From: a virus
Strand: one strand, 5' to 3'
IMG/VR virus record: IMGVR_UViG_3300032249_000878
Location: 1 to 27,583 of that record
Length of the DNA stretch: 27,583 nucleotides
Shown here piece after piece: positions 1 to 6,308 of the stretch (the stretch's first letter is position 1; every line of letters begins with the position of its first letter). The notes under the pieces were generated by a model. That model made no database searches and was not told the origin of the DNA. It worked only from the letters and a program-made list of their open reading frames with translations. The position numbers and the translations under genes are program-made.

Positions 1-235
1 CGCACCTGAAAGCCAAGGCGGCGTGGCCGGGGCGTTCTATCCGCCTGCGGCTACTGTTCGCGATCTTGAAGCGGAGGGCATTCTACCGATCTCCGTCTCG
101 CAATCCTACGGATCGGCACAGCTCTCGCAGACAACTGCTTTAATCGATCTGCAGACCAAGTACCGCAAGCTGCGTAATGACCTAGACGGCATTCAAGAGG
201 TGGTCGCAAGCCTACTAAAGAGGGCGCAATCGTGA
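1..235 (+). CDS. Lipoprotein, C-terminal part (gene cut by window edge)
   Basis: The frame is open from base 2 to the TGA at 233-235 with no stop before it, so this is the 3' end of a gene whose start lies outside the left edge. The visible 77 residues have a Pro/Gly/Ala-rich stretch followed by a helical, charged C-terminus. If the window is circular, the codon split between 27582-27583 and base 1 joins this frame exactly to the lipoprotein starting at 27498, giving one 106-residue protein with an N-terminal lipobox. A GTG at 23 could start a 70-residue ORF, but nothing supports it. The stop overlaps the next gene by GTGA. The function is inferred as an outer-membrane spanin-like lipoprotein because it follows small membrane genes of a lysis cassette. 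The lipoprotein assignment depends on the circular join. Confidence 0.6.
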   Translation, partial: APESQGGVAGAFYPPAATVRDLEAEGILPISVSQSYGSAQLSQTTALIDLQTKYRKLRNDLDGIQEVVASLLKRAQS

Positions 236-564
236 GCGCACTGGCAAAAAAGTTTATCGTGCTTTGGACTGTGGCTGGCGGCCCGGAGCTGGTGGCCGAG
301 CACACGTTCCACCCCACCCGCAAATGGCGTTTCGACTTTGCCTGTAAATCCGCCCGCTGTGCGATCGAGCTGGACGGTGGGGCGTTCCTACCGTTTGGCG
401 GCCGGCACGGGCGAGGCATGGGGATGGTGAAAGATTGCGAAAAGTATCGTGCAGCAGCCGACCTGGGCTGGCGCATCTGGCGTTTCACAACCAAGTGCCT
501 GACGGCTGAAGCAGTGGCGATGACTGCCAAGTCATTCCGCCTGTCGATGAAGGAAAAAAAATGA
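232..564 (+). CDS. PD-(D/E)XK-type phage endonuclease (Vsr/DUF559-like)
   Basis: A 110-residue protein resembling small Vsr/DUF559-like nucleases of the PD-(D/E)XK superfamily. The core reads WRFDF (Asp35) followed by an E-L-D-G-G strand (Glu46, Asp48). Next come a G-R-H-G-R-G loop (His59), a KDCEKY helix and a final GWRIWRFT strand. Together these are the usual order of catalytic acids, loop and C-terminal strand in this family. Such proteins are common in phage early regions and are thought to cut or resolve DNA during recombination or packaging. The substrate here is not known. The GTG start overlaps the upstream stop, and the stop overlaps the next ATG as ATGA, so it is translationally coupled on both sides. 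The fold assignment is fairly safe; the biological role is inference. Confidence 0.72.
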   Translation: MSALAKKFIVLWTVAGGPELVAEHTFHPTRKWRFDFACKSARCAIELDGGAFLPFGGRHGRGMGMVKDCEKYRAAADLGWRIWRFTTKCLTAEAVAMTAKSFRLSMKEKK

Positions 565-701
565 GCGAACCAAAAGAGCAAGCCGAATTTAACAACGAAA
601 AGCCGGACTACGAGTACGACGTCTATGAGCGGGAGAGGGCTGACTCTGAATATGAGAATCAGCGTTTCGCGGATTACTACGGCAACAATCGTCGGGGCTG
701 A
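561..701 (+). CDS. Small acidic/charged protein, 46 aa
   Basis: A 46-codon ORF whose ATG overlaps the nuclease stop (ATGA at 561). It is rich in Glu, Asp, Tyr and Arg with no hydrophobic segment, so it should be soluble and probably disordered or helical. I do not recognise a family. Support comes from the exact 4-base overlap upstream and the next gene beginning two bases after its stop, which fits the close packing around it. Confidence 0.5.
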   Translation: MSEPKEQAEFNNEKPDYEYDVYERERADSEYENQRFADYYGNNRRG

Positions 702-703
702 TT

Positions 704-919
704 ATGACCGACCTGACGAAATTCCGCCTAATCGAGAACATCGAAGTGATGGCCTGTCGCAACTCAGCCGAGCGAGTTGTGAAAGCAGTGAATCGTGGCG
801 ATCTGGCACAAGCCAAAGACTTGGCCCGCAAACATGAAATCGCGTGGCACTTGGCCGACCGTGAGTTCCAAGACCTTAATCAACCGCACCGAAACAACGA
901 CTTTTGCGATGACGAATAA
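704..919 (+). CDS. Hypothetical helical protein, 71 aa
   Basis: A 71-residue ORF starting two bases after the preceding stop. It appears helical, with a repeated pattern of Ala, Arg and Leu and an acidic end. No known motif is visible. It closes the first small-gene block. The 57 bases after it are A-rich and carry no clear promoter. The gene call is supported by its tight position on the same strand as its neighbours and by the lack of a competing frame of similar quality. Its function is unknown. Confidence 0.5.
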   Translation: MTDLTKFRLIENIEVMACRNSAERVVKAVNRGDLAQAKDLARKHEIAWHLADREFQDLNQPHRNNDFCDDE

Positions 920-976
920 TCGCAAATTCAAGAAACAAAAACAAAGAAACAATAAACAAGAAAGGGAAATCCTAAT

Positions 977-1459
977 ATGCCAATAGTAGCAAGCAGAGGG
1001 GGAACATACACCCCCGCACCGGAAGGGAATCACGACGCAGTGTTCTGCGACGTTGAGGATCTCGGCGTCGTGGAAACGCAGTACGGAAAGAAGCATCAGA
1101 TCCGCCTGGTATGGCAGATCGCTGAGAAGATGGAGGACGGGCGGCCGTTCACCATCGGCCGGCGTTACGGACTGAGCCTGCATGAGAAGGCGGCTCTGTT
1201 TAAAGATCTGAAATCCTACGCCAAAAAGGCGCCACCGCAGAATCTGGATCTGGAAACCTTAATCGGTAAGCCGTGCCAGATCCTCGTGACACATGCGGAG
1301 CGTGATGGCTCTACATACGCCAATGTGCAGGCGGTACTGCCTGCTGGAGCGAACAAAGTGAAAGTCGACAAAGACTTCGTCAGGAAATGCAATCGCCCTG
1401 GCGCACCGAAACCAGCCGTCGTCGAGTTAGATGCCGACGGGACTCCCGTGCCGTTCTGA
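977..1459 (+). CDS. Phage single-stranded DNA-binding-like protein
   Basis: A 160-residue protein resembling a phage family found in recombination and replication modules. It has a beta-rich core (VEDLGVVETQYGKKHQIRLV near residues 26-45), a conserved 'GRPFTIGRRYGLSLHEKA' segment and a later 'LIGKPCQILVTHAERDGSTYANV' region (two pieces, residues about 95-118). The C-terminus ends DADGTPVPF, an acidic tail finishing in Pro-Phe, like the protein-interaction tip of bacterial SSB (DDIPF). It would coat single-stranded DNA and recruit partners such as the exonuclease encoded next. A purine-rich ribosome site (AAAGGGAAA) precedes the ATG. A hairpin follows the stop. The SSB-like role rests on the tail, family resemblance and neighbourhood; I did not confirm the OB fold. 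Confidence 0.68.
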   Translation: MPIVASRGGTYTPAPEGNHDAVFCDVEDLGVVETQYGKKHQIRLVWQIAEKMEDGRPFTIGRRYGLSLHEKAALFKDLKSYAKKAPPQNLDLETLIGKPCQILVTHAERDGSTYANVQAVLPAGANKVKVDKDFVRKCNRPGAPKPAVVELDADGTPVPF

Positions 1460-1463
1460 GCAC

Positions 1464-1496
1464 TTGGCCGGGGTGGGCAATCCCCACCTCGGCCAG
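1464..1496 (+). other. Strong RNA hairpin after SSB-like gene
   Basis: Arms 1464-1477 and 1483-1496 form a 14-bp stem, mostly G-C with two G-U pairs, around a 5-base loop. It lies just after the SSB-like stop and before the next small gene. No run of T follows, so it is not a typical intrinsic terminator. It may instead protect the 3' end of the upstream transcript or slow transcription. Confidence 0.55.
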
Positions 1497-1507
1497 AAAG
1501 ACCCCCT

Positions 1508-1603
1508 ATGGAAATCCTAACATTGATAGTTCAAATCGTATTCCCAACCACAGCAGTCGTGCTGGCTCTTATGACCATGCGATTGATTAAGGACTGGCAG
1601 TAA
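1508..1603 (+). CDS. Single-span membrane micro-protein, 31 aa
   Basis: A 31-residue ORF with one hydrophobic segment (about residues 3-23) followed by a short positively charged tail (RLIKDWQ). The TAA stop shares its last base with the ATG of the exonuclease gene (TAATG), an arrangement that suggests coupling. No family is recognised. It could be a small inner-membrane protein of the early region, or a leader peptide that opens translation of the exonuclease. Confidence 0.42.
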   Translation: MEILTLIVQIVFPTTAVVLALMTMRLIKDWQ

Positions 1604-2391
1604 TGGCTGCGCTTATTGCCACGGCGCAGGCCGAAAACTCGCACTACTACACCCGCTTGGGTGAGCCGGTTCACGGCACACTGCGAGAGGCTAGAAAGGT
1701 TAACGCTTTGCCGAGCGTGACTAACGGCATGAGCATTCTTGCAAAGCCTGGGCTAATTTATTATTTACAAGAAACCGCCATTCTTTCAGCTATTTCTTTG
1801 CCTAAACTAGAAGATGAAATCGAGAGTGATTTTGTTAAAAGGGTAGTGCTAGACACACGCAAAGAAGTTGAAGCAGCAGCACAGCGGGGAACATACACAC
1901 ACAGCCTTTGCGAAATCCTTGCAGACGGAGGAGACAGGCCATCGGATCTTCGCAAGGGATTTGAGCCACATTGGGAAAGCCTCAAGAACTGGTTTTCAAA
2001 GGTTCACAAAATTCACTCATCCGAACAGGTGCTAGTAAATGAAGAGGTTGGATACGCAGGGCGAGTGGATCTGATCGCGGAGATTGTAACTACAGACGGG
2101 CCACGGGTTGAGGTGATCGATTTTAAGACGCGGAAATTTAAGAAGGACAAAAAGGGCAACGCAAAGGCGGATAGTTACAGCACAGATCTTTACCAGTTAG
2201 CGGCCTACTGCTTTGCACACTTCGACGAGCCGACATGGTGCCGGAACGTATATATCGAGCCGGTTACGGGAGAGATTGGCGAGAAAGAGTGGAGTCCAGA
2301 GGAAGTCGAGGCCGCGTTTGAAGTGTTCAAGGCCATCTGCGTCATCTGGCAGGCCGAGAAAAAATACAACCCAACGGGAGAGACAAAATGA
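1603..2391 (+). CDS. PD-(D/E)XK exonuclease (RecB/Cas4-like), recombination
   Basis: A 262-residue nuclease of the RecB/Cas4-like PD-(D/E)XK group. The ordered motifs are His100 in GTYTH, the segment GYAGRVDLIAE with Asp156, VIDFKTRK with Asp173 and Lys175, and YQLAAY (Gln198, Tyr201). These match the metal-binding acids, catalytic lysine and motif III of phage exonucleases. It probably chews one strand of double-stranded DNA ends so that the SSB-like protein encoded just upstream can act in annealing or replication repair. I see no separate annealing (Beta/Erf-type) protein; the SSB-like protein or a small unknown may fill that role. Its ATG overlaps the stop of a membrane micro-protein, and its stop overlaps the next ATG. 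Confidence 0.8.
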   Translation: MAALIATAQAENSHYYTRLGEPVHGTLREARKVNALPSVTNGMSILAKPGLIYYLQETAILSAISLPKLEDEIESDFVKRVVLDTRKEVEAAAQRGTYTHSLCEILADGGDRPSDLRKGFEPHWESLKNWFSKVHKIHSSEQVLVNEEVGYAGRVDLIAEIVTTDGPRVEVIDFKTRKFKKDKKGNAKADSYSTDLYQLAAYCFAHFDEPTWCRNVYIEPVTGEIGEKEWSPEEVEAAFEVFKAICVIWQAEKKYNPTGETK

Positions 2392-2540
2392 TCGAGATCC
2401 TACCCGAACAATCAACCCACGAGCAGTTGCTGAACCGCGTGCGTTCGTTGGCCCGTGAGCTGGCGGAGGCAAAGGCTGCGCTGGCGGCTGCTGAAGGACG
2501 CGAGAACGATCTGATTGATCGGATGAGGCCGGGGCTATGA
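2388..2540 (+). CDS. Small coiled-coil protein, 50 aa
   Basis: A 50-residue ORF joined by ATGA overlaps to the exonuclease upstream and the 3D-domain gene downstream. Residues about 12-46 form a heptad-like Leu/Ala-rich helix with many Glu and Arg, typical of a short coiled coil. No family is recognised. The double overlap makes it likely to be translated. Confidence 0.5.
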   Translation: MIEILPEQSTHEQLLNRVRSLARELAEAKAALAAAEGRENDLIDRMRPGL

Positions 2541-2953
2541 GGACGCTGCTTTCGTTCATCGCCCTGCTTGGCTTTACAACCACAAAGCTGAGTAACGCTC
2601 TCATCGACTTGCGCCCGATCGCCAAAAAGATCGACGTTAAGAAAATCAAGGTGCGTATCACTGGCTATTGGCCCGGAGAGGATGAGTGGAGCAGCCGCTA
2701 TCAATCGAGCACTGGCACTAGGTTGCGTGCTGGCCGTCACTGCGCCGTCGATCCCGACATCATTCCGCTGTGGTCAAAGATCCGCGTGATGGGCGGGAAG
2801 CGGGAGTGGGTGGCCGTAGATACTGGTACTGCCGTTAAGAGCAAAAAGGCGAGCGGCGGAAAGTTGCCCGTTGTGGACGTGTTTGCCGCAAGTGAGAAGC
2901 AGTTTAACGCGATGCGATTACCAAAAGTCGCGATGGTGGAGGTGATGAAGTGA
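2537..2953 (+). CDS. 3D-domain protein, likely cell-wall lytic enzyme
   Basis: A 138-residue protein with a short hydrophobic N-terminus (residues about 3-14), then a 3D domain, the double-psi beta-barrel found in MltA and YabE/YocH-type wall enzymes. The three namesake aspartates are visible: Asp72 in AVDPDIIPL, Asp95 in VAVDTGTAV and Asp114 in VVDVFAAS. In MltA-like enzymes the last aspartate is the catalytic acid of lytic transglycosylation of peptidoglycan. The N-terminal segment could act as a signal or membrane anchor for export. The gene sits among early genes, far from the membrane-protein cluster, yet it is the only recognisable wall-degrading candidate in the window. It could be the phage lysin or a wall-remodelling factor. 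The domain call is good; the role is inferred. Confidence 0.72.
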   Translation: MRTLLSFIALLGFTTTKLSNALIDLRPIAKKIDVKKIKVRITGYWPGEDEWSSRYQSSTGTRLRAGRHCAVDPDIIPLWSKIRVMGGKREWVAVDTGTAVKSKKASGGKLPVVDVFAASEKQFNAMRLPKVAMVEVMK

Positions 2954-3231
2954 GTACGACAGCCGCTAGGCACGCATCAAAACGTAATCGGGCTGCGGGC
3001 CTTGGCGACACACGGCCGACGTTCCGCCGCCTAGGCGTGATCGCTGGAATGCTGCGCCGAGATCTGACGCTGCCGAGCTGTGCCAGGTTGGGCGTGAAAC
3101 TGGAATGCAGTTACAAAACCATTCAGCGGGACATCGATCTGCTGCGTGACTTCTTTGGTTATCCCCTGCAATACGACGCCAGCAAGTACCACTACAAACT
3201 GGCAGGGCCGCTGCCTAAGGCGGTACTGTGA
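2950..3231 (+). CDS. Winged helix-turn-helix regulator (WYL/DeoR-type N-domain)
   Basis: A 93-residue protein whose residues about 25-85 resemble the N-terminal winged HTH of WYL/DeoR-type regulators. RLGVIAGMLRR is the first helix, SYKTIQRDIDLLRDFFG is the recognition helix region, and a wing reads YPLQYDASKYHYKL. The 'TIQRDIDLL' signature is typical of that family. No WYL sensor domain follows, so it is a bare DNA-binding unit. It starts with GTG overlapping the 3D-domain stop and ends by GTGA overlap. It is a likely phage transcription regulator; its targets are unknown. Confidence 0.65.
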   Translation: MSTTAARHASKRNRAAGLGDTRPTFRRLGVIAGMLRRDLTLPSCARLGVKLECSYKTIQRDIDLLRDFFGYPLQYDASKYHYKLAGPLPKAVL

Positions 3232-3356
3232 GCTTGCAGGATCTTCTGGCCATGTTCTCCGCTCGCGTCATCGGGACTTACACGCCGGAGCAGTACGCCG
3301 ACTGTGTGCGAGAGGCTCGTGCCAATCGCCACAGGTGGGGAATGGGGCAGTGGTGA
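3228..3356 (+). CDS. Hypothetical protein, 42 aa
   Basis: A 42-residue ORF with GTG start overlapping the regulator stop and TGA overlapping the next GTG (GTGA both sides). It is Arg- and Trp-containing with a possible amphipathic helix (LLAMFSARVIG) near its start. No family is recognised. The paired overlaps are the main evidence that it is a gene. Confidence 0.45.
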   Translation: MSLQDLLAMFSARVIGTYTPEQYADCVREARANRHRWGMGQW

Positions 3357-3652
3357 ATATGTCTTTAGCTTATGTGTATGGCACAAATCATTCCTGCGTA
3401 TTTAAATCTGGCGACGGATCTTTGGATGTTTTCGAGGATGAACATGGATTTGCCATGACTGTATGTTCAAATGAAACCGAAAAGATTAAGGCAATGGGTG
3501 CAGGTCTTTTCTGGATGGTTGCTTTTCATCACGCAGTTATCAGGGACAAGGTCGATGCACAGAGTTTGCATAAAACCATGATGCAAATTCCTGAATTTAG
3601 AAATCATTGCGCTTGCGACATCCCTTTTATGGAGAAATACGAAAATTTATGA
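3353..3652 (+). CDS. Hypothetical protein, 99 aa, AT-richer than neighbours
   Basis: The frame is open further upstream, but the start that fits the local pattern is the GTG at 3353, overlapping the previous stop; an ATG lies at 3359. The 99-residue product has several His and Cys (HHAV, NHCACDIPF) but no recognised metal motif. Base use is visibly AT-richer than the flanking genes, with many TTT, AAA and CAT codons, which may mean a more recent arrival. The stop overlaps the next ATG. The function is unknown. Confidence 0.5.
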   Translation: MNMSLAYVYGTNHSCVFKSGDGSLDVFEDEHGFAMTVCSNETEKIKAMGAGLFWMVAFHHAVIRDKVDAQSLHKTMMQIPEFRNHCACDIPFMEKYENL

Positions 3653-3825
3653 GCGTTAAGCGTTTAACCTGGCATCTGGCCGTGCTCGAACGAGCGAAGA
3701 AGAATTTGCTGAAGAAGCAGTACGATGCAGTGAGCACCCGGCTGGATCTGGCCGTTCTTATGGCCACGGAAATGCTTAAGCAGGCCGAGGGCTATAAGGC
3801 CAAGGCGATGGAGGCCAAAAAATGA
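3649..3825 (+). CDS. Small helical basic protein, 58 aa
   Basis: A 58-residue Lys/Ala/Leu-rich helical protein. The ATG at 3649 overlaps the upstream stop as ATGA; the frame extends further upstream to 3607, but that start lies inside the previous gene. The heptad-like pattern suggests a coiled coil over most of its length. No family is recognised. Confidence 0.5.
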   Translation: MSVKRLTWHLAVLERAKKNLLKKQYDAVSTRLDLAVLMATEMLKQAEGYKAKAMEAKK

Positions 3826-4001
3826 AACTGCTTTCAATCTTGTTCTATTACTTGGGAGACATGGTCAGCCACACGATCGCCCGGTGGAGCTGGGGAGGGT
3901 GGCTGTATCAGCGGTTGATGCTGTTGTCTGTCGATTGCGACAAGAACTTTGAAATTTGGAAAGAAGTGAAGCCACTCAAAAAGAGGAGTAAACGCAAATG
4001 A
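3822..4001 (+). CDS. Small amphipathic/membrane-associated phage protein, 59 aa
   Basis: A 59-residue ORF with aromatic-rich N-terminal half (LFYYLGDMVSH, then WSWGGWLYQRLMLLSVD) and a basic C-terminus. It resembles small phage proteins with the pattern 'GD-x-SH/R...W-LY...LM-x-S-x-D', which occur widely in phage early regions without known function. It is joined by ATGA overlaps on both sides. The resemblance is from memory of the pattern and is moderate. Confidence 0.52.
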   Translation: MKLLSILFYYLGDMVSHTIARWSWGGWLYQRLMLLSVDCDKNFEIWKEVKPLKKRSKRK

Positions 4002-4189
4002 AGGATCTAGGCAAAATTACTTTTGGCAAAGCACGGCCTGCGCCCAAGCAAGTTTTAGTCGACGTAACCTATGATGCCAAGACGGCCAAGGCGTTGCACA
4101 CATTTGGGCTGAAGCAGCTAAAGAAAGACCCCGAAGCTGTGATTGAGTATGTGATCGTCAAGGCGCTGGGGGCATTTGCTAAAAAATGA
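3998..4189 (+). CDS. Hypothetical protein, 63 aa, upstream of primase-helicase
   Basis: A 63-residue protein with a basic N-terminus, a central beta-like stretch (KQVLVDVTYD) and two helices rich in Leu, Val and Lys. Its start and stop both use ATGA overlaps, the latter with the primase-helicase gene, so the two are probably coupled. The arrangement of a strand followed by two helices is compatible with a ribbon-helix-helix DNA-binding protein, but I cannot confirm that. Confidence 0.5.
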   Translation: MKDLGKITFGKARPAPKQVLVDVTYDAKTAKALHTFGLKQLKKDPEAVIEYVIVKALGAFAKK

Positions 4190-6153
4190 TCGCACCTTTA
4201 CCACCCGCAATCGAAGCCATCCATCGCAACGGAGCCGCTGAAGGCGAGCGCAACACGCAACTTTTCAAGCTGGCCTGCCAATGGCGTGATCAAGGGCTGA
4301 CTGAGTTCGATGCAACCACTAACGCAGAGGAGTGGGCGTTTAAAGTAGGGCTGTCGCAGAACGAGGCCGTCAGTGCGGTTAGATCCGCGTTTAGCAAGCC
4401 AGCTAGGGAGGCGTGGAGGCCGAAGGCCAAGTATGCTTATCAGAACGGGGCGATCGTGCGTGAGGATCTGCCGGTGCCGCCTATGCCCATCAGCGTGGAG
4501 AGTGGGCCGGTCGATAAGTTTCTGACTACCTGCTTTGACGTAGGCGATCAGATTAACATCTGCCGATCAATTAAGGATGGAGATCGCGAGCGGCCGGACG
4601 GAGCTGGCGAGACGCGAAGTCGTGAAGAATGGCTAGAGCTGTTTAAGGCCGACGGGTTGAAGGAATGGCAAGGGGATGCAGTAGGCGTGTATGTGTCGAT
4701 AAACGCTAACAACGGAAAGAATCGAAAAGCGGAGTCGATCGTGAAGTACCGCCACTGCCTAATTGAGTTTGATGAAAGCACTATGGCTGAACAGTGGGCG
4801 ATCATTAAGCGCAGTGGGTTGCCTACGTCGTCCATCATTAAGAGCGGATCGCGTAGCCTGCATGCATGGGTGGAGATTAGGGCAGCGAATGCCAAGGAAT
4901 TTGCTGAACGAGTGGACTTTATTTATAAGCATTTAGAGCACTCTAAACCCGATCCTGCCAACAAGGACGCAGGCCGGTTGTCGCGGTTGCCTGGTGCGAT
5001 GAGGACGGCCACAGGCTTACAGCAGGAGTTAGTCGAGTGTGGTGCACCCACGCTGACTTACATTGAATGGCAGGAGCGCACGATTTACGGAGATATTCCT
5101 GAGCCTTACAAGTGGAACGATTTGCTTAATTTTAAGGAAATTGAAGATCCTACCCAGCTACTAGGCAAACGCTGGATCTGCCGTGGCGGATCGGCGTTGT
5201 GGGTTGGCAGCAGTGGCCTTGGTAAGAGCGTGCTTTGTATGCAGGCCGCAATCACTTGGGCGATCGCTGAGTCGTTCTTTGGAATCAATCCGCACGGCAA
5301 CGGGCTGAAGTCGCTAATTATTCAGGCTGAGAACGACGAGGGAGACGTGGCGGAATCAATCCAAGGCGTGTTTAAAGCGATGAACCTTACCGAAAAGCAG
5401 AAGGCGTTAGTGATGGCTAACGTGACGATCGTTAGGGATTGCACATCTACCGGGGAGAAGTTTGTGGATCGCGTACGTCGCTTAGTAGAAAAGCATAAGC
5501 CTGACCTAGTGTGGATTGATCCCTTGTTGGCGTTTATTGGTGGCGATCTGTCTAGCCAGGAGACGGCAAGTGCGTTCCTACGCAATATGCTTAATCCGCT
5601 ATCCTTGTCGGCCGGGTTTGCCTGGATGCTCATCCACCATACCCCGAAGCCAGTACGTGAAGGAAACGGATATCAAGGTGCCGACAAGGCATACAGTGGT
5701 TTTGGCTCAAGCGAGCTGACGAATTGGGCGAGGAGCGTATTAACCCTAGCGCCATGTGGTGACGATGCCGATGGTAAGCGGATTTATAGGCTTGAGGTAA
5801 CCAAGCGCGGTAAACGGTCTAATCTCAATTCTAAAGGCATTATAGCGCAAAATTCTGTTCAGCCGCACGTTAACTTGCGTCACAGCGATGTAGGGCTGGC
5901 ATGGATTGAGGCTGATGAACCAGAACGAAAGACGGCTGGTAGGCCGGAGATTGTGGTTAATTTTGAGGATTACAAAAAGGCCATATCAAAAGGAATTAGT
6001 GCTGGCGATTTGCAAAGCTATATCCGCAACAAATCTAAGGTTGGGCATACAAAAAGCCGCGACTTGACGGCGGCTTGGGAGCAAGAGGGTCTGATTAAAA
6101 ATACAGGCACTGAAAAGGCTAAAAAATACGTACTAAATGAGGATCAAAAATGA
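4186..6153 (+). CDS. Primase-helicase fusion (AEP-like primase + RecA-like ATPase)
   Basis: A 655-residue replication protein. Residues 1 to about 80 look like a PriCT-type helical domain (GERNTQLFKLACQ...GL...SAF). Residues about 110-290 resemble an archaeo-eukaryotic primase-like domain: HCLIEFDES for the acidic motif, SGSRSLHAWVEI for the S-x-H-type motif, and KDAGRLSRLPGAMR. Residues about 320-560 form a RecA/RepA-like ATPase with Walker A G341-SSGLGKS-348 (Lys347) and Walker B LVWID445. An IHHTPK segment follows. The C-terminal 90 residues may form a winged helix (SAGDLQSYIRNKSKV). It would unwind and prime phage DNA. No DNA polymerase is encoded here, so host polymerase is probably recruited. 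The last gene of the early chain starts by overlap with its stop. Confidence 0.8.
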   Translation: MIAPLPPAIEAIHRNGAAEGERNTQLFKLACQWRDQGLTEFDATTNAEEWAFKVGLSQNEAVSAVRSAFSKPAREAWRPKAKYAYQNGAIVREDLPVPPMPISVESGPVDKFLTTCFDVGDQINICRSIKDGDRERPDGAGETRSREEWLELFKADGLKEWQGDAVGVYVSINANNGKNRKAESIVKYRHCLIEFDESTMAEQWAIIKRSGLPTSSIIKSGSRSLHAWVEIRAANAKEFAERVDFIYKHLEHSKPDPANKDAGRLSRLPGAMRTATGLQQELVECGAPTLTYIEWQERTIYGDIPEPYKWNDLLNFKEIEDPTQLLGKRWICRGGSALWVGSSGLGKSVLCMQAAITWAIAESFFGINPHGNGLKSLIIQAENDEGDVAESIQGVFKAMNLTEKQKALVMANVTIVRDCTSTGEKFVDRVRRLVEKHKPDLVWIDPLLAFIGGDLSSQETASAFLRNMLNPLSLSAGFAWMLIHHTPKPVREGNGYQGADKAYSGFGSSELTNWARSVLTLAPCGDDADGKRIYRLEVTKRGKRSNLNSKGIIAQNSVQPHVNLRHSDVGLAWIEADEPERKTAGRPEIVVNFEDYKKAISKGISAGDLQSYIRNKSKVGHTKSRDLTAAWEQEGLIKNTGTEKAKKYVLNEDQK

Positions 6154-6308
6154 GCCTAAAAAACCTATCACCACTTATTCATGTTCTATCACCGTTAATT
6201 GGTAGAACTCCTATTGATGGATATCCCCCCTTTAAGGGGATATCCATTGATAGGGTTCATAGTTTCCATCCATTGACCATCGATAGGGGCGATTTCCGTT
6301 CATTATGA
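6150..6308 (+). CDS. 52-aa ORF containing the hairpin region
   Basis: An ORF of 52 codons begins by ATGA overlap with the primase-helicase stop and ends by ATGA overlap with the next gene, exactly like its neighbours. The product is Pro/Ile/Leu-rich with no recognised motif. The DNA under it carries two strong hairpins (6183-6208 and 6210-6254), so the segment may be mainly a structured or origin sequence that happens to stay open. Either view is possible; the double overlap favours translation, and the low-complexity, hairpin-dictated peptide argues against a conserved function. Confidence 0.4.
   Translation: MSLKNLSPLIHVLSPLIGRTPIDGYPPFKGISIDRVHSFHPLTIDRGDFRSL
6183..6208 (+). other. Hairpin 1 downstream of primase-helicase
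   Basis: Arms 6183-6191 and 6200-6208 give a 9-bp stem with one U-G pair and an 8-base loop. It lies just upstream of a larger hairpin. There is no T run after it. It is a candidate structured mRNA or origin element. Confidence 0.5.
6210..6254 (+). repeat. Large hairpin 2: 19-bp stem, 7-base loop
   Basis: Arms 6210-6228 and 6236-6254 pair over 19 positions around loop CCTTTAA. Only two positions (6215-6216 against 6248-6249) are not Watson-Crick, and both are G-U pairs in RNA, so the structure is complete as RNA but imperfect as DNA. No U tract follows, so it is not a classic terminator. CATTGATAGG and CATCGATAGG repeats lie at 6245-6254 and 6278-6286. Candidate roles are replication origin, mRNA stability element or translational switch for the HTH gene. 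Confidence 0.65.

Noticed and set aside
23-235. GTG at 23 as the start of a 70-residue gene
   Set aside because: The frame is open to the left edge and joins the right-edge lipoprotein; no ribosome site supports this GTG.
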